From Saprospiraceae bacterium (GTDB lineage Bacteria; Bacteroidota; Bacteroidia; Chitinophagales; Saprospiraceae), in the NCBI GenBank assembly GCA_014379065.1, contig JACMMM010000576.1, positions 1 to 5,961 on the forward strand: 5,961 nt of DNA. The letters run 5' to 3'. Within the stretch, counting starts at the first letter, position 1. The number at the start of each line of letters is the position of its first letter. This document shows, piece by piece, positions 1 through 5,961 of this stretch. The position numbers and the translations under genes are program-made. The notes below the pieces were generated by a model. The model ran no database searches, was not told the DNA's origin, and saw only the letters and a program-made list of their open reading frames with translations.

Positions 1-230
1 AAACCCAGAAGTCTATTGCCGAAAAGAGCAAGGAGGCCGTGAAGGAATCCAAACTCTGGGATGGTACCATCCATACCGAGATCCTGGCCCTGGACAACTA
101 TTCAGCGGCTGAGGAATATCACCAGGATTATTTTGCCAACAATCCCAACCAGAGTTACTGTGTATACGTGGTGGGCGAGAAGGTGGAGAAGTTCAAGAAG
201 GCGTTCAAGGATAAATTGAAGCCTGAATAA
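1..230 (+). CDS. msrA: Peptide-methionine (S)-S-oxide reductase MsrA, C-terminal part (5' end outside window)
   Basis: The reading frame is open from the window edge (first full codon at base 3) to TAA at 228-230, giving 75 visible residues. The sequence reads TQKSIAEKSKEAVKESKLWDG, then TEI, then the family hallmark AEEYHQDYF followed by NPNQSYC (Cys codon at 159-161) and a basic tail ending in KLKPE. This order is typical of the MsrA C-terminal third. The catalytic GCFW motif of the family would lie upstream of the window, so activity cannot be judged here. MsrA enzymes reduce the S-epimer of methionine sulfoxide, free or in proteins, usually with thioredoxin as reductant. A GTG at 39 could be mistaken for a start, but the homology runs unbroken upstream of it, so this is a truncated view of a longer gene. 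It lies 76 bases upstream of alaS on the same strand; co-transcription is possible but not shown. Confidence 0.9.
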   Translation, partial: TQKSIAEKSKEAVKESKLWDGTIHTEILALDNYSAAEEYHQDYFANNPNQSYCVYVVGEKVEKFKKAFKDKLKPE

Positions 231-267
231 CACCGTCGCGGGGTCCCCATAATTTTTGGTTTCCGAT

Positions 268-287
268 AGCCGTAGCATGCTACGGCT
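268..287. repeat. Perfect 20-bp palindrome in the msrA-alaS spacer
   Basis: Bases 268-287 read AGCCGTAGCATGCTACGGCT, which equals its own reverse complement. The flanking bases (T at 267, C at 288) break the symmetry. As RNA it would form an 8-bp stem with a four-base GCAU loop. It lies 37 bases downstream of the msrA stop and 19 bases upstream of the alaS ATG. No T-run follows directly on either strand, so it is not a standard intrinsic terminator. It could be a dispersed palindromic repeat, an operator-like site or a leader hairpin for alaS; the sequence alone does not decide. Confidence 0.75.
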
Positions 288-306
288 CTACTATTTTCGC
301 GGCCCA

Positions 307-2970
307 ATGCTTTCATCCACGGAGATCCGCCAGAAATACTTAGATTTTTTTAAAGAGAAGGGCCATAAGATCGTGCCCGCTGCGCCCATCGTGGTGAAGG
401 GGGATCCCACACTCATGTTCACCAATGCCGGGATGAATCAGTTCAAGGACTATTTCTTGGGCAACTCCGAAGCCAAAGACAAGCGGGTGGCCGATACCCA
501 AAAATGCCTGCGCGTGAGCGGCAAACACAACGACCTGGAGGAGGTGGGGCATGACCATTACCACCATACCATGTTCGAGATGCTGGGCAACTGGTCGTTT
601 GGCGATTATTTCAAAAAAGACGCACTCACCTGGTCCTGGGAATTGCTCACCGATATTTATAAAATCCCTAAAGACCGGCTTTATGTCTCCATTTTTGAAG
701 GTAATGAAGCGGAAGGGGTACCCTTCGACCAGGAAGCCTACGACGTGTGGCGCAGCATGCTACCAGAAGACCGCATCCTAAAATTTGGCAAAAAGGAAAA
801 CTTCTGGGAGATGGGCGACCAAGGCCCCTGTGGCCCTTGTTCTGAAATCCATGTGGACTTGCGCTCCGATGCCGAACGTGCTCAAGTGGATGGCAAAACG
901 CTGGTGAATAATGACGACCCGAACGTAATCGAGGTCTGGAACAACGTGTTCATGCAGTTCAACCGTAAAGCCGACGGCTCACTTGAAGAACTTCCCGCCA
1001 AAAGCGTGGACACGGGCATGGGTTTCGAGCGCCTTTGCCGCGCCGTGCAAGGCGCACGATCCAATTACGACACGGATCTCTGGAAACCACTGTTTGACTT
1101 TCTGGGAAATCTTTCGGGGCATACATACCAAGATGTTTATCCCGGCAGTGATTCGCCTGCCCTCCGAACCGATATTGCGATGCGCGTAGTAGCCGACCAC
1201 TTGCGGGCCGTGTCGTTCGCCATCGCTGATGGACAAATGCCGGACAATGGCGGCGCGGGCTATGTCATTCGCCGCATTTTGCGCCGGGCTGTAAGATATT
1301 ATTACTCGGTGCTCGACATTAAAGAGCCCGTGATGTACCGCATGGCACCGATTCTGGCAGAAGAATTCAGGGATGTGTTTCCTGAATTGAAAGCGCAGAT
1401 TGACTTTGTTTCAAAAGTGATTTTGGAAGAAGAAAAATCCTTCTTGCGCACCCTTGAATCGGGCTTGAAACGCTTTGAAAACATTGAGGTTCAGCATAAA
1501 ACCGTCAGTGGCACACAGGCTTTCGAACTCTACGACACCTTTGGTTTCCCTTACGATTTGACCGCTTTGTTGGCTAAAGAAAAAGCTTGGGACGTGGACG
1601 AAGCGGGTTTCAAAATTGCCTTGCAAGAACAAAAAGACCGCTCCCGCAAGGATGCCGTGAAACAAGTCGGCGACTGGATGGTACTGCGCGAAGAGCCGAA
1701 CGTGGATTTCGTGGGCTATGACCAATTGGAAACCAGCAAATCCCATGTCTCCAAATACCGAGCCGTGACGGCCAAGGGCGAAGTTCAATACCAAATTGTG
1801 TTGAACCGCACGCCTTTTTACCCGGAAGGCGGCGGACAAGTGGGCGATACTGGTTGGATGATTTTTGGCTCGGAGGGCACGGGGCAAGAACGCGTTCGTG
1901 TTTTGGACACCAAAAAGGAAAACACCCTTATTTACCATATTGTAGAAAAATTGCCCGAGCAGATTGACGACGAAACCGTTCGCTGCGAAGTGGACGAGCC
2001 CAAGCGCCGCCTCACCGAAGCCAACCACTCGGCTACCCACCTGCTCCATGCAGCCCTGCGTTCCGTGCTCGGCACCCACGTACAACAAAAAGGATCCTTC
2101 CTCAACGAAGATACTTTGCGTTTCGACTTCCAGCATTTCCAGAAACTCAGCGACGAGGAATTGGCTGCAATCGAGCGCATTGTGAACCAAAAAATTCGCG
2201 AGAACATCGCCCTCGAAGAAGCCCGCAACCTGCCCATCGCAGAAGCCCAAAAGGCTGGCGCGATGATGCTTTTTGGCGAAAAATATGGCGAGACCGTGCG
2301 CATGATCACCTTCGATCCGGGCTACTCCCGCGAACTTTGCGGAGGTTGCCACGTGCAGCGCACGGGGCAGATCGGCTATTTCAAGATCACTGCTGAAACG
2401 GCTATTGCTGCCGGGGTGCGCCGTATTGAAGCGGTGACGGCAAAAGGAGCTCAGCAATGGATTGAAAAAAAGTTGGAAAGGCTTTCTATTTATGATGAGG
2501 CTTTCAAAAACCCGCGCGACCCCGGCAAAGCAGTTGCTGATTTGAACGAGGAAAACAAACGTCTTCAAAAAGCACTCGAACGTATGGTTCAGGAGCAAGC
2601 CAACGGGCTCCGCGAAGACTTGCGCGCAAAATTTGTCGACATCGGTGGCTTAAAATATCTGGCTGAAATTCTCCCCATCGGAGATGCGAATGCCGTCAAA
2701 AATCTCGCTGTAGAACTAGAACGTGAAACAGGTAATGCCGTCATCGCATTCGGCTCCGTTTCCGCCGATGGGAAGCCCTCGCTGACCATTAAAATAAGCG
2801 ATAATTTGGTGAAAGAAAAGGGATTGAACGCTGGCACGATCGTTCGCGAACTGGCGCAAAAATTCTTGAAAGGCGGCGGCGGCGGTCAGCCGGGATTTGC
2901 TACGGCGGGAGGAACGGAGGCGAGTAGGTTGAATGAAGCTTTGGAGGGTGTTAGAGGGTATTTGGGATAA
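307..2970 (+). CDS. alaS: Alanine--tRNA ligase (alanyl-tRNA synthetase), full length
   Basis: This cytoplasmic class II synthetase charges tRNA-Ala and edits mischarged Ser/Gly. I start it at ATG 307 (887 aa), because MLSSTEIRQKYLDFF aligns with the usual AlaRS N-terminus. The in-frame TTG at 256 would add 17 residues encoded by the leader palindrome. Visible in order: DPTLMFTNAGMNQFKDYF near 30-50; TQKCLR ending at R69; class II motif 2 around TMFEMLGNWSFGDYF (88-102); GPCGPCSEIH (173-182); WNNVFMQF from W211; motif 3 GYVIRRILRRA (318-328). The editing domain has TPFYPEGGGQVGD (502-514), with zinc ligands H574 and H578 in HSATH and C678 and H682 in CGGCH. A heptad-like helical stretch precedes the C-Ala domain (about 780-887), which contains the glycine run G856-G860 followed by QPGFATAGG. 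Length and motifs are normal and no frameshift is seen. No Shine-Dalgarno sequence precedes the ATG, as is common in Bacteroidota. Confidence 0.97.
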   Translation: MLSSTEIRQKYLDFFKEKGHKIVPAAPIVVKGDPTLMFTNAGMNQFKDYFLGNSEAKDKRVADTQKCLRVSGKHNDLEEVGHDHYHHTMFEMLGNWSFGDYFKKDALTWSWELLTDIYKIPKDRLYVSIFEGNEAEGVPFDQEAYDVWRSMLPEDRILKFGKKENFWEMGDQGPCGPCSEIHVDLRSDAERAQVDGKTLVNNDDPNVIEVWNNVFMQFNRKADGSLEELPAKSVDTGMGFERLCRAVQGARSNYDTDLWKPLFDFLGNLSGHTYQDVYPGSDSPALRTDIAMRVVADHLRAVSFAIADGQMPDNGGAGYVIRRILRRAVRYYYSVLDIKEPVMYRMAPILAEEFRDVFPELKAQIDFVSKVILEEEKSFLRTLESGLKRFENIEVQHKTVSGTQAFELYDTFGFPYDLTALLAKEKAWDVDEAGFKIALQEQKDRSRKDAVKQVGDWMVLREEPNVDFVGYDQLETSKSHVSKYRAVTAKGEVQYQIVLNRTPFYPEGGGQVGDTGWMIFGSEGTGQERVRVLDTKKENTLIYHIVEKLPEQIDDETVRCEVDEPKRRLTEANHSATHLLHAALRSVLGTHVQQKGSFLNEDTLRFDFQHFQKLSDEELAAIERIVNQKIRENIALEEARNLPIAEAQKAGAMMLFGEKYGETVRMITFDPGYSRELCGGCHVQRTGQIGYFKITAETAIAAGVRRIEAVTAKGAQQWIEKKLERLSIYDEAFKNPRDPGKAVADLNEENKRLQKALERMVQEQANGLREDLRAKFVDIGGLKYLAEILPIGDANAVKNLAVELERETGNAVIAFGSVSADGKPSLTIKISDNLVKEKGLNAGTIVRELAQKFLKGGGGGQPGFATAGGTEASRLNEALEGVRGYLG

Positions 2971-3069
2971 AACGCTTTGTTTTGTACCACTTCAATATTT
3001 TCCCATGGGCAATCTACAACAACTTATCAGGGTATATCGAGGTCAAAATGTTTGAAAATATTCACAGGT

Positions 3070-4053
3070 TTATACAGTCAACGCCCCCTCCACAAACTCC
3101 AACGCCCTCTTCTCCGCCCAAGAAAACTCACCTCCTCCCCGCGCTTGAAACCCACAGTGCCCGCCCCCTGAAGTCAATTCCAGATACAAAAACGGGTGCT
3201 CCCGCGCAATTTCCATCGGAAAACATTCGGGCGTAAGAATCGGATCGTTCAGCGCGCTCACCAGCAAAGTTGGGATGCGCGTGCCCGCCACAAAATTTTT
3301 GGCAGAGGCTTGTTGATGGAATTCGTCCGCTGAGGCGAAGCCGCAAATCGGCGCACTGAAATGCTCATCAAAATCGTACCAGCGCTGAATCTGTTTCAAT
3401 TTAGAAACATCAATTCGATCTGGGAATTGAACGGCTTTGTGTCGGATTTTTTTCTTCAAATAAGACATGAATCGCGTCTTGTAAATCCAGTTGTCCCATC
3501 GGTCGAGCACATCGCCACCCGCTCGGATATCGCAAGGTGCGGAAAAAGCCACAGCAGCCCGAACTTGAGGCGGGAGGTTTTCGCCGCCTGTTCCAACGTA
3601 TTTTAAGGTGATGTTGCCGCCCATGCTGTAGCCCACCAGTGCAATGCTGTCGTAGCCTCCAGCAGCAAGCGCATGGTTCACCACGATAGAAATATCCTCG
3701 GTGTCGCCGTGATGGTACATCCTGAAATTGCGGTTCATCTCGCCCGAACAGGAGCGACAGTTCCAGGCCAGCGCATCCCAACCATTTTGTGCAAAAAACT
3801 TAACTGTCCCAAGTGCGTATTGCGTTTTTGAATTGCCTTCCAAACCATGGGATACAATTACAAGCCGACGGCTTGGCGCAGGTCCGCGCATCCAATCGAG
3901 ATCCAGAAAATCCCCGTCAGCGGTTTCAATTCTTTCCCTTTGATAATCAACACCTTTCACACGGCGAAAAAGCCCTGGGAGTATGGATTGCAAATGGCCG
4001 CCACGTTGCAAAAAAGGCGGGCCAGGATAGGAGGATTTGGGGATGAGCGGCAT
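3070..4053 (-). CDS. Alpha/beta hydrolase of the YheT (UPF0017-type) family
   Basis: The 327-aa product starts at ATG 4053-4051 and stops with TAA at 3072-3070. It resembles E. coli YheT over its whole length. GHLQS (19-23) matches the NCHLQT segment of the family, and an ETADGDFLDLDW-type segment (43-54) follows. SHGLEGNS (68-75) is the oxyanion-loop region, and CRSCSGEMNR with YHHGDTED (99-120) is the family signature. The nucleophile elbow is GYSMGG with Ser143. The likely acid is Asp270 in ALNDP, and the likely base is His299 in GGGHCGF, so the triad is complete. No signal peptide is visible, so a cytoplasmic enzyme is likely. Family members are putative esterases or hydrolases whose physiological substrate is not settled. 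It converges on alaS with a 99-base gap and lies downstream, on the same strand, of the outer-membrane barrel gene. The large inverted repeat between them may uncouple their expression. Confidence 0.93.
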   Translation of the reverse strand: MPLIPKSSYPGPPFLQRGGHLQSILPGLFRRVKGVDYQRERIETADGDFLDLDWMRGPAPSRRLVIVSHGLEGNSKTQYALGTVKFFAQNGWDALAWNCRSCSGEMNRNFRMYHHGDTEDISIVVNHALAAGGYDSIALVGYSMGGNITLKYVGTGGENLPPQVRAAVAFSAPCDIRAGGDVLDRWDNWIYKTRFMSYLKKKIRHKAVQFPDRIDVSKLKQIQRWYDFDEHFSAPICGFASADEFHQQASAKNFVAGTRIPTLLVSALNDPILTPECFPMEIAREHPFLYLELTSGGGHCGFQARGGGEFSWAEKRALEFVEGALTV

Positions 4054-4086
4054 TGTTAGGACAAGTGTGTTGAGTCGATATGTATA

Positions 4087-4181
4087 TTTTGACAGGATTT
4101 ACAGGATGAACAGGATGCGTGACTTCGAATTGTCGGCTTTGCCGACAAAAAACCCTGTTCATCCTGTAAATCCTGTCAAAA
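4087..4181. repeat. Large inverted repeat: 28-bp perfect arms made of 9-nt ACAGGAT-type units
   Basis: The left arm 4087-4114 (TTTTGACAGGATTTACAGGA and eight more bases) is exactly reverse-complementary to the right arm 4154-4181, around a 39-base centre. Symmetry fails just outside (A4086 against A4182) and just inside (A4115 against C4153). The left side is itself a tandem of three 9-mers at 4091-4099, 4100-4108 and 4109-4117, all sharing ACAGGAT in the middle. The right arm carries the complementary periodicity. It lies in the spacer between the barrel gene stop and the hydrolase start, and would form a long hairpin in RNA read from either strand. The arms are followed by A rather than T on the + strand, and by AAAATATAC on the - strand, so it is not a canonical terminator. 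Translation of this repeat gives HPVNPV and RIYRMNRM strings, which are non-genuine. Repeats of this style recur in Bacteroidota genomes to my knowledge; copy number here is unknown. Confidence 0.9.
4131..4147. repeat. Small hairpin nested in the loop of the large inverted repeat
   Basis: TGTCGGC (4131-4137) and GCCGACA (4141-4147) are perfectly complementary around a TTT loop. The 7-bp GC-rich stem sits in the centre of the 28-bp inverted repeat, giving a stem-within-stem design. On the + strand an A-run follows it (4147-4152); on the - strand the T-run comes before the hairpin. It is therefore not arranged as an intrinsic terminator in either direction. Confidence 0.75.
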
Positions 4182-4195
4182 AAACCAAACCTCTG

Positions 4196-5560
4196 TCAAA
4201 AAATAAGACTCAGCCCCGTCCGCAAATTGACTGCCGGGTTGCTTTTTACGGAGAAGGCATTGAGCAAGTTGTCAGAAGCAAAATAGAGCTGCACCGGGCC
4301 AGGCTTGAGTGCGAGATGGAAGCCAAAATTGGCAGCTGAGCGTTCGTTCACGCTGTACATCGCGCCGAGCGACAACCATTTGAGCAGTGCCCAGCGCGCA
4401 CTTGCGCCAACGGCGACCGTGGCTTTTTCGTCAGCGCGTTTTTGGATATACGCGCCCAGGCCGAAAGACCAGCGTTTGCTCAGTTCGAAATTCCCACCCG
4501 CGTAGGCACGCAGCGGCAAGGTGGTTTCAAATGTTTGAGCCGTTTTTTGGAAATTGAAAATGTCGTTTAGCGTGTCTAGTTTGGTGGAAAAATCAAGGCT
4601 GTCCGAGCCATTGATGATGTCCGCGCCCGGCAGCGTGACGCCATCGTATTGGTATTCACCCTGACTGATAAAATAGTTTGCCTTCTCCTTCCATTTGATT
4701 TTGCCACCGAGGTCGAGCAAAGCGAAGTCTACGGTAATGTGTTCGTTTACTTTGTATTGTGCGCCCAAATCAAATGCAACGCCCGTATTCTTGGAGAAGG
4801 CTTTGCCTTTCAATTTGCCCACCGTAAAGTCGAAACCCAAGCCCGAGGTGTCAATGGCCGAGATGATAGACGAGGCGTGGAACGCGTAATCCGTGGCGAG
4901 CGAGAGTTGGTAGATATCATCGGAAGTGGTTACGGTGGCGGAATGATGCGCATCGTCGGTGAGGAGCGCGCTTGTGCCGGTGAGGTATTTGACGCGGAGA
5001 CCCAAGCGGAGTTTTCCAAATCCTTTGGCCAGGCCCACGCTCCATTCGTTCCAGTTTATAACATCGGTCTGCGGGGCAATGTCCACCGTTTGTCCAATGT
5101 ATTGGGCGTTGCCATCCCAAATAAGGGCAGGCAAAGTTTTTGGATAGATGATGGATCCACTGAACCGATTGGCATGTCCGACTTGAAGCCACATTTTACC
5201 CGGTATCCGAAAGCCCAGCGACATGGTCTCAATGCGTTGGTCAAAGTGTAATGTATTGCTGGGCTCAAGTTTGGAGAGCGCGTTGGAAAAGTCAATGACC
5301 CGGTGGTCACCACTTTTCACAAAAATATCATTGTACGAAATATCGCCCGAATGCGCCGCATCCAGCCCGATGCCCGGCAAGCCAATGGCGATGGTTTTAT
5401 TTTCAGGGAAAAATGCCGGGTTGGTAGAAGCACTGTGCCAAAGGTCTGGCATAGAGTGCAGCATGAGTTCTTGTTGGGCTGAAAGTTGGAGGCTAAAAAC
5501 TAATGTCAGCAAAATACTGCCTAACAACTTGGCTTTCAATGAAATATCTTTTAAAAGCAT
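4196..5560 (-). CDS. Outer-membrane beta-barrel protein, DUF5723 type
   Basis: The 454-aa product starts at ATG 5560-5558 and stops with TGA at 4198-4196. A basic N-terminus (K4, K9, K11), a hydrophobic core (about 12-24) and LSAQQ (26-30) make a clear Sec signal peptide, cleaved probably near residue 28. The mature protein opens with MPDLWHSASTNPAFFPENK and IGLPGIGLD (37-67), the N-terminal pattern I know from DUF5723 proteins. YPKTLPALIWDGNAQYIGQ (139-157) also fits that family. The rest alternates polar and hydrophobic residues in strand-like blocks (for example WSVGLAKGFGKLRLGLRVKYLTG). It ends in LRTGLSLIF with a terminal Phe, as expected of a BAM-assembled barrel. The function is unknown; an envelope role is inferred from topology. 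It resembles PorP/SprF-like or FadL-like barrels in architecture, but I do not see enough to assign either. It lies 63 bases after an upstream gene on the same strand and is probably co-transcribed with it. Confidence 0.85.
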   Translation of the reverse strand: MLLKDISLKAKLLGSILLTLVFSLQLSAQQELMLHSMPDLWHSASTNPAFFPENKTIAIGLPGIGLDAAHSGDISYNDIFVKSGDHRVIDFSNALSKLEPSNTLHFDQRIETMSLGFRIPGKMWLQVGHANRFSGSIIYPKTLPALIWDGNAQYIGQTVDIAPQTDVINWNEWSVGLAKGFGKLRLGLRVKYLTGTSALLTDDAHHSATVTTSDDIYQLSLATDYAFHASSIISAIDTSGLGFDFTVGKLKGKAFSKNTGVAFDLGAQYKVNEHITVDFALLDLGGKIKWKEKANYFISQGEYQYDGVTLPGADIINGSDSLDFSTKLDTLNDIFNFQKTAQTFETTLPLRAYAGGNFELSKRWSFGLGAYIQKRADEKATVAVGASARWALLKWLSLGAMYSVNERSAANFGFHLALKPGPVQLYFASDNLLNAFSVKSNPAVNLRTGLSLIF

Positions 5561-5623
5561 GAATATTCTTGTTTTAAAAAGGGTGGGCGAAATTTATTCA
5601 TCCAAAATGCCAAAGGCGATTTG

Positions 5624-5961
5624 CTACAGCCGTTTCTTGACTTTAATCCCCATTTTCACCACGATTTTATCAGTGGCGAGGAGTTTAACAAAGGTGTTGC
5701 CATCTTCAGCTGTGGTGAACGACGTTTTGAGGAATGCGTCCTTTGCCGTGCGGATGCGGTCGAATCGTGCCGCCGACATCGGAATAAATTCCTCGGTGCG
5801 TGTGATGCCTGTGGCGATACCCTGACTATTGATGGGGGCGGCTCGAATCACTTCCTTCGGTCCGCCAAGGAAGAGCGAGTCAATGTATTGCTGCGTTTCG
5901 TCTCGGAAAAAAATCTGCATCTCAGACGAAATAGGCGTTCCGTTTTCAGTGACAAGTTTGA
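5624..5961 (-). CDS. Unrecognised protein, C-terminal part (5' end outside window)
   Basis: The frame is open from the window edge and ends with TAG at 5626-5624, giving 111 visible residues. An internal ATG at 5920-5918 is not necessarily the start, because the frame continues upstream as KLVTENGTPISSE with no stop. The visible part reads ENGTPISSEMQIFFRDE, then IDSLFLGG, then AAPINSQG, then EEFIPMSAARFDRIRTAKDAF, and closes with strand-like IVVKMGIKVKKRL. This mix of short strands and one helix-like segment suggests a beta-sandwich or beta-rich domain. Similar ENG-P-x-MQ-FF-D-x-x-IDSLF patterns occur in uncharacterised secreted or envelope proteins of Bacteroidota, as I recall, but I cannot name a family. 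The signal peptide, if any, would be outside the window. It sits just upstream of the DUF5723-type barrel gene on the same strand, which suggests a shared transcript and a related envelope role. That link is inference only. Confidence 0.75.
   Translation of the reverse strand, partial: KLVTENGTPISSEMQIFFRDETQQYIDSLFLGGPKEVIRAAPINSQGIATGITRTEEFIPMSAARFDRIRTAKDAFLKTSFTTAEDGNTFVKLLATDKIVVKMGIKVKKRL

Noticed and set aside
238..258. GGGGTCCCC followed by ATAATTTTT just after msrA, as an intrinsic terminator.
   Set aside because: The arms abut with only one central base, so after a minimal loop only two or three pairs remain, and the T-run is offset by ATAA.
250..297. Bacteroidota-type promoter (TTTG at -33, TAnnTTTG at -7) upstream of alaS.
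   Set aside because: There is a TTTG near 255, but no acceptable TAnnTTTG lies at the required spacing.
256..306. In-frame TTG at 256 as the alaS start, giving a 904-aa protein.
   Set aside because: The 17 added residues come from the leader and palindrome, do not resemble AlaRS, and ATG 307 fits the family N-terminus.
1411..2598. A 395-codon open frame on the - strand inside alaS.
   Set aside because: It is wholly antisense to a strongly supported alaS, its translation shows no recognisable domain, and the alaS codon pattern explains the lack of stops on that strand.
2994..3062. 9-bp inverted repeat AATATTTTC / GAAAATATT in the alaS-hydrolase convergent gap, as a bidirectional terminator.
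   Set aside because: The arms are almost all A/T, short and 51 bases apart, so a match of this kind is expected by chance in AT-rich spacer.
3947..4339. Short open frames on both strands (3947-4162 on -, 4037-4339 on +) with HPVNPV or RIYRMNRM peptide repeats.
   Set aside because: The repeats are translations of the 9-nt units of the inverted repeat, and the frames run into the hydrolase or barrel genes on the wrong strand. Such peptides are a common annotation artefact.
5561..5623. Promoter for the barrel gene: - strand TTTG followed by TAAATTTC.
   Set aside because: The spacer is only 14 bases, against the roughly 19-21 expected, and the -7 box has a mismatch.

Overview
The window looks like chromosomal DNA of a Bacteroidota bacterium. 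A Saprospiria-like lineage is my guess, with low certainty at that rank. The reasons are a DUF5723-type outer-membrane barrel with a Bacteroidota-style N-terminus, starts without recognisable Shine-Dalgarno sequences, and a 9-nt-periodic ACAGGAT-type inverted repeat of a kind I associate with such genomes. It is mostly an ordinary housekeeping region. I see no phage, transposase, CRISPR, toxin-antitoxin or defence genes, and no tRNA or rRNA.

Left part, + strand: the last 75 codons of msrA (methionine sulfoxide reductase) end at 230. A 76-base gap containing a perfect 20-bp palindrome follows. Then comes a complete alaS (alanyl-tRNA synthetase, 887 aa if started at ATG 307), which fills 307-2970 with every expected motif.

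Right part, - strand, read right to left: the C-terminal 111 codons of an unrecognised protein enter from the window edge and stop at 5624. After 63 bases comes a complete secreted outer-membrane beta-barrel protein of the DUF5723 type (5560-4196). After a 142-base spacer comes a complete YheT-family alpha/beta hydrolase (4053-3070). This hydrolase is convergent with alaS, separated by 99 bases (2971-3069) in which I see no clear terminator.

The most striking non-coding structure is in the 4054-4195 spacer: a perfect 28-bp inverted repeat (4087-4114 / 4154-4181). Each arm is built from 9-nt units around ACAGGAT, and the 39-nt loop contains its own small hairpin. It explains the spurious short reading frames rich in HPVNPV / RIYRMNRM residues on both strands. 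It is probably a dispersed palindromic element rather than a gene. The alaS leader palindrome may be a second, unrelated element of the same general sort.

Functionally the genes are not an obvious pathway. msrA and alaS are housekeeping (oxidative repair, translation). The barrel and its upstream partner are probably co-transcribed cell-envelope proteins. The hydrolase is a general esterase-type enzyme of unknown physiological substrate.
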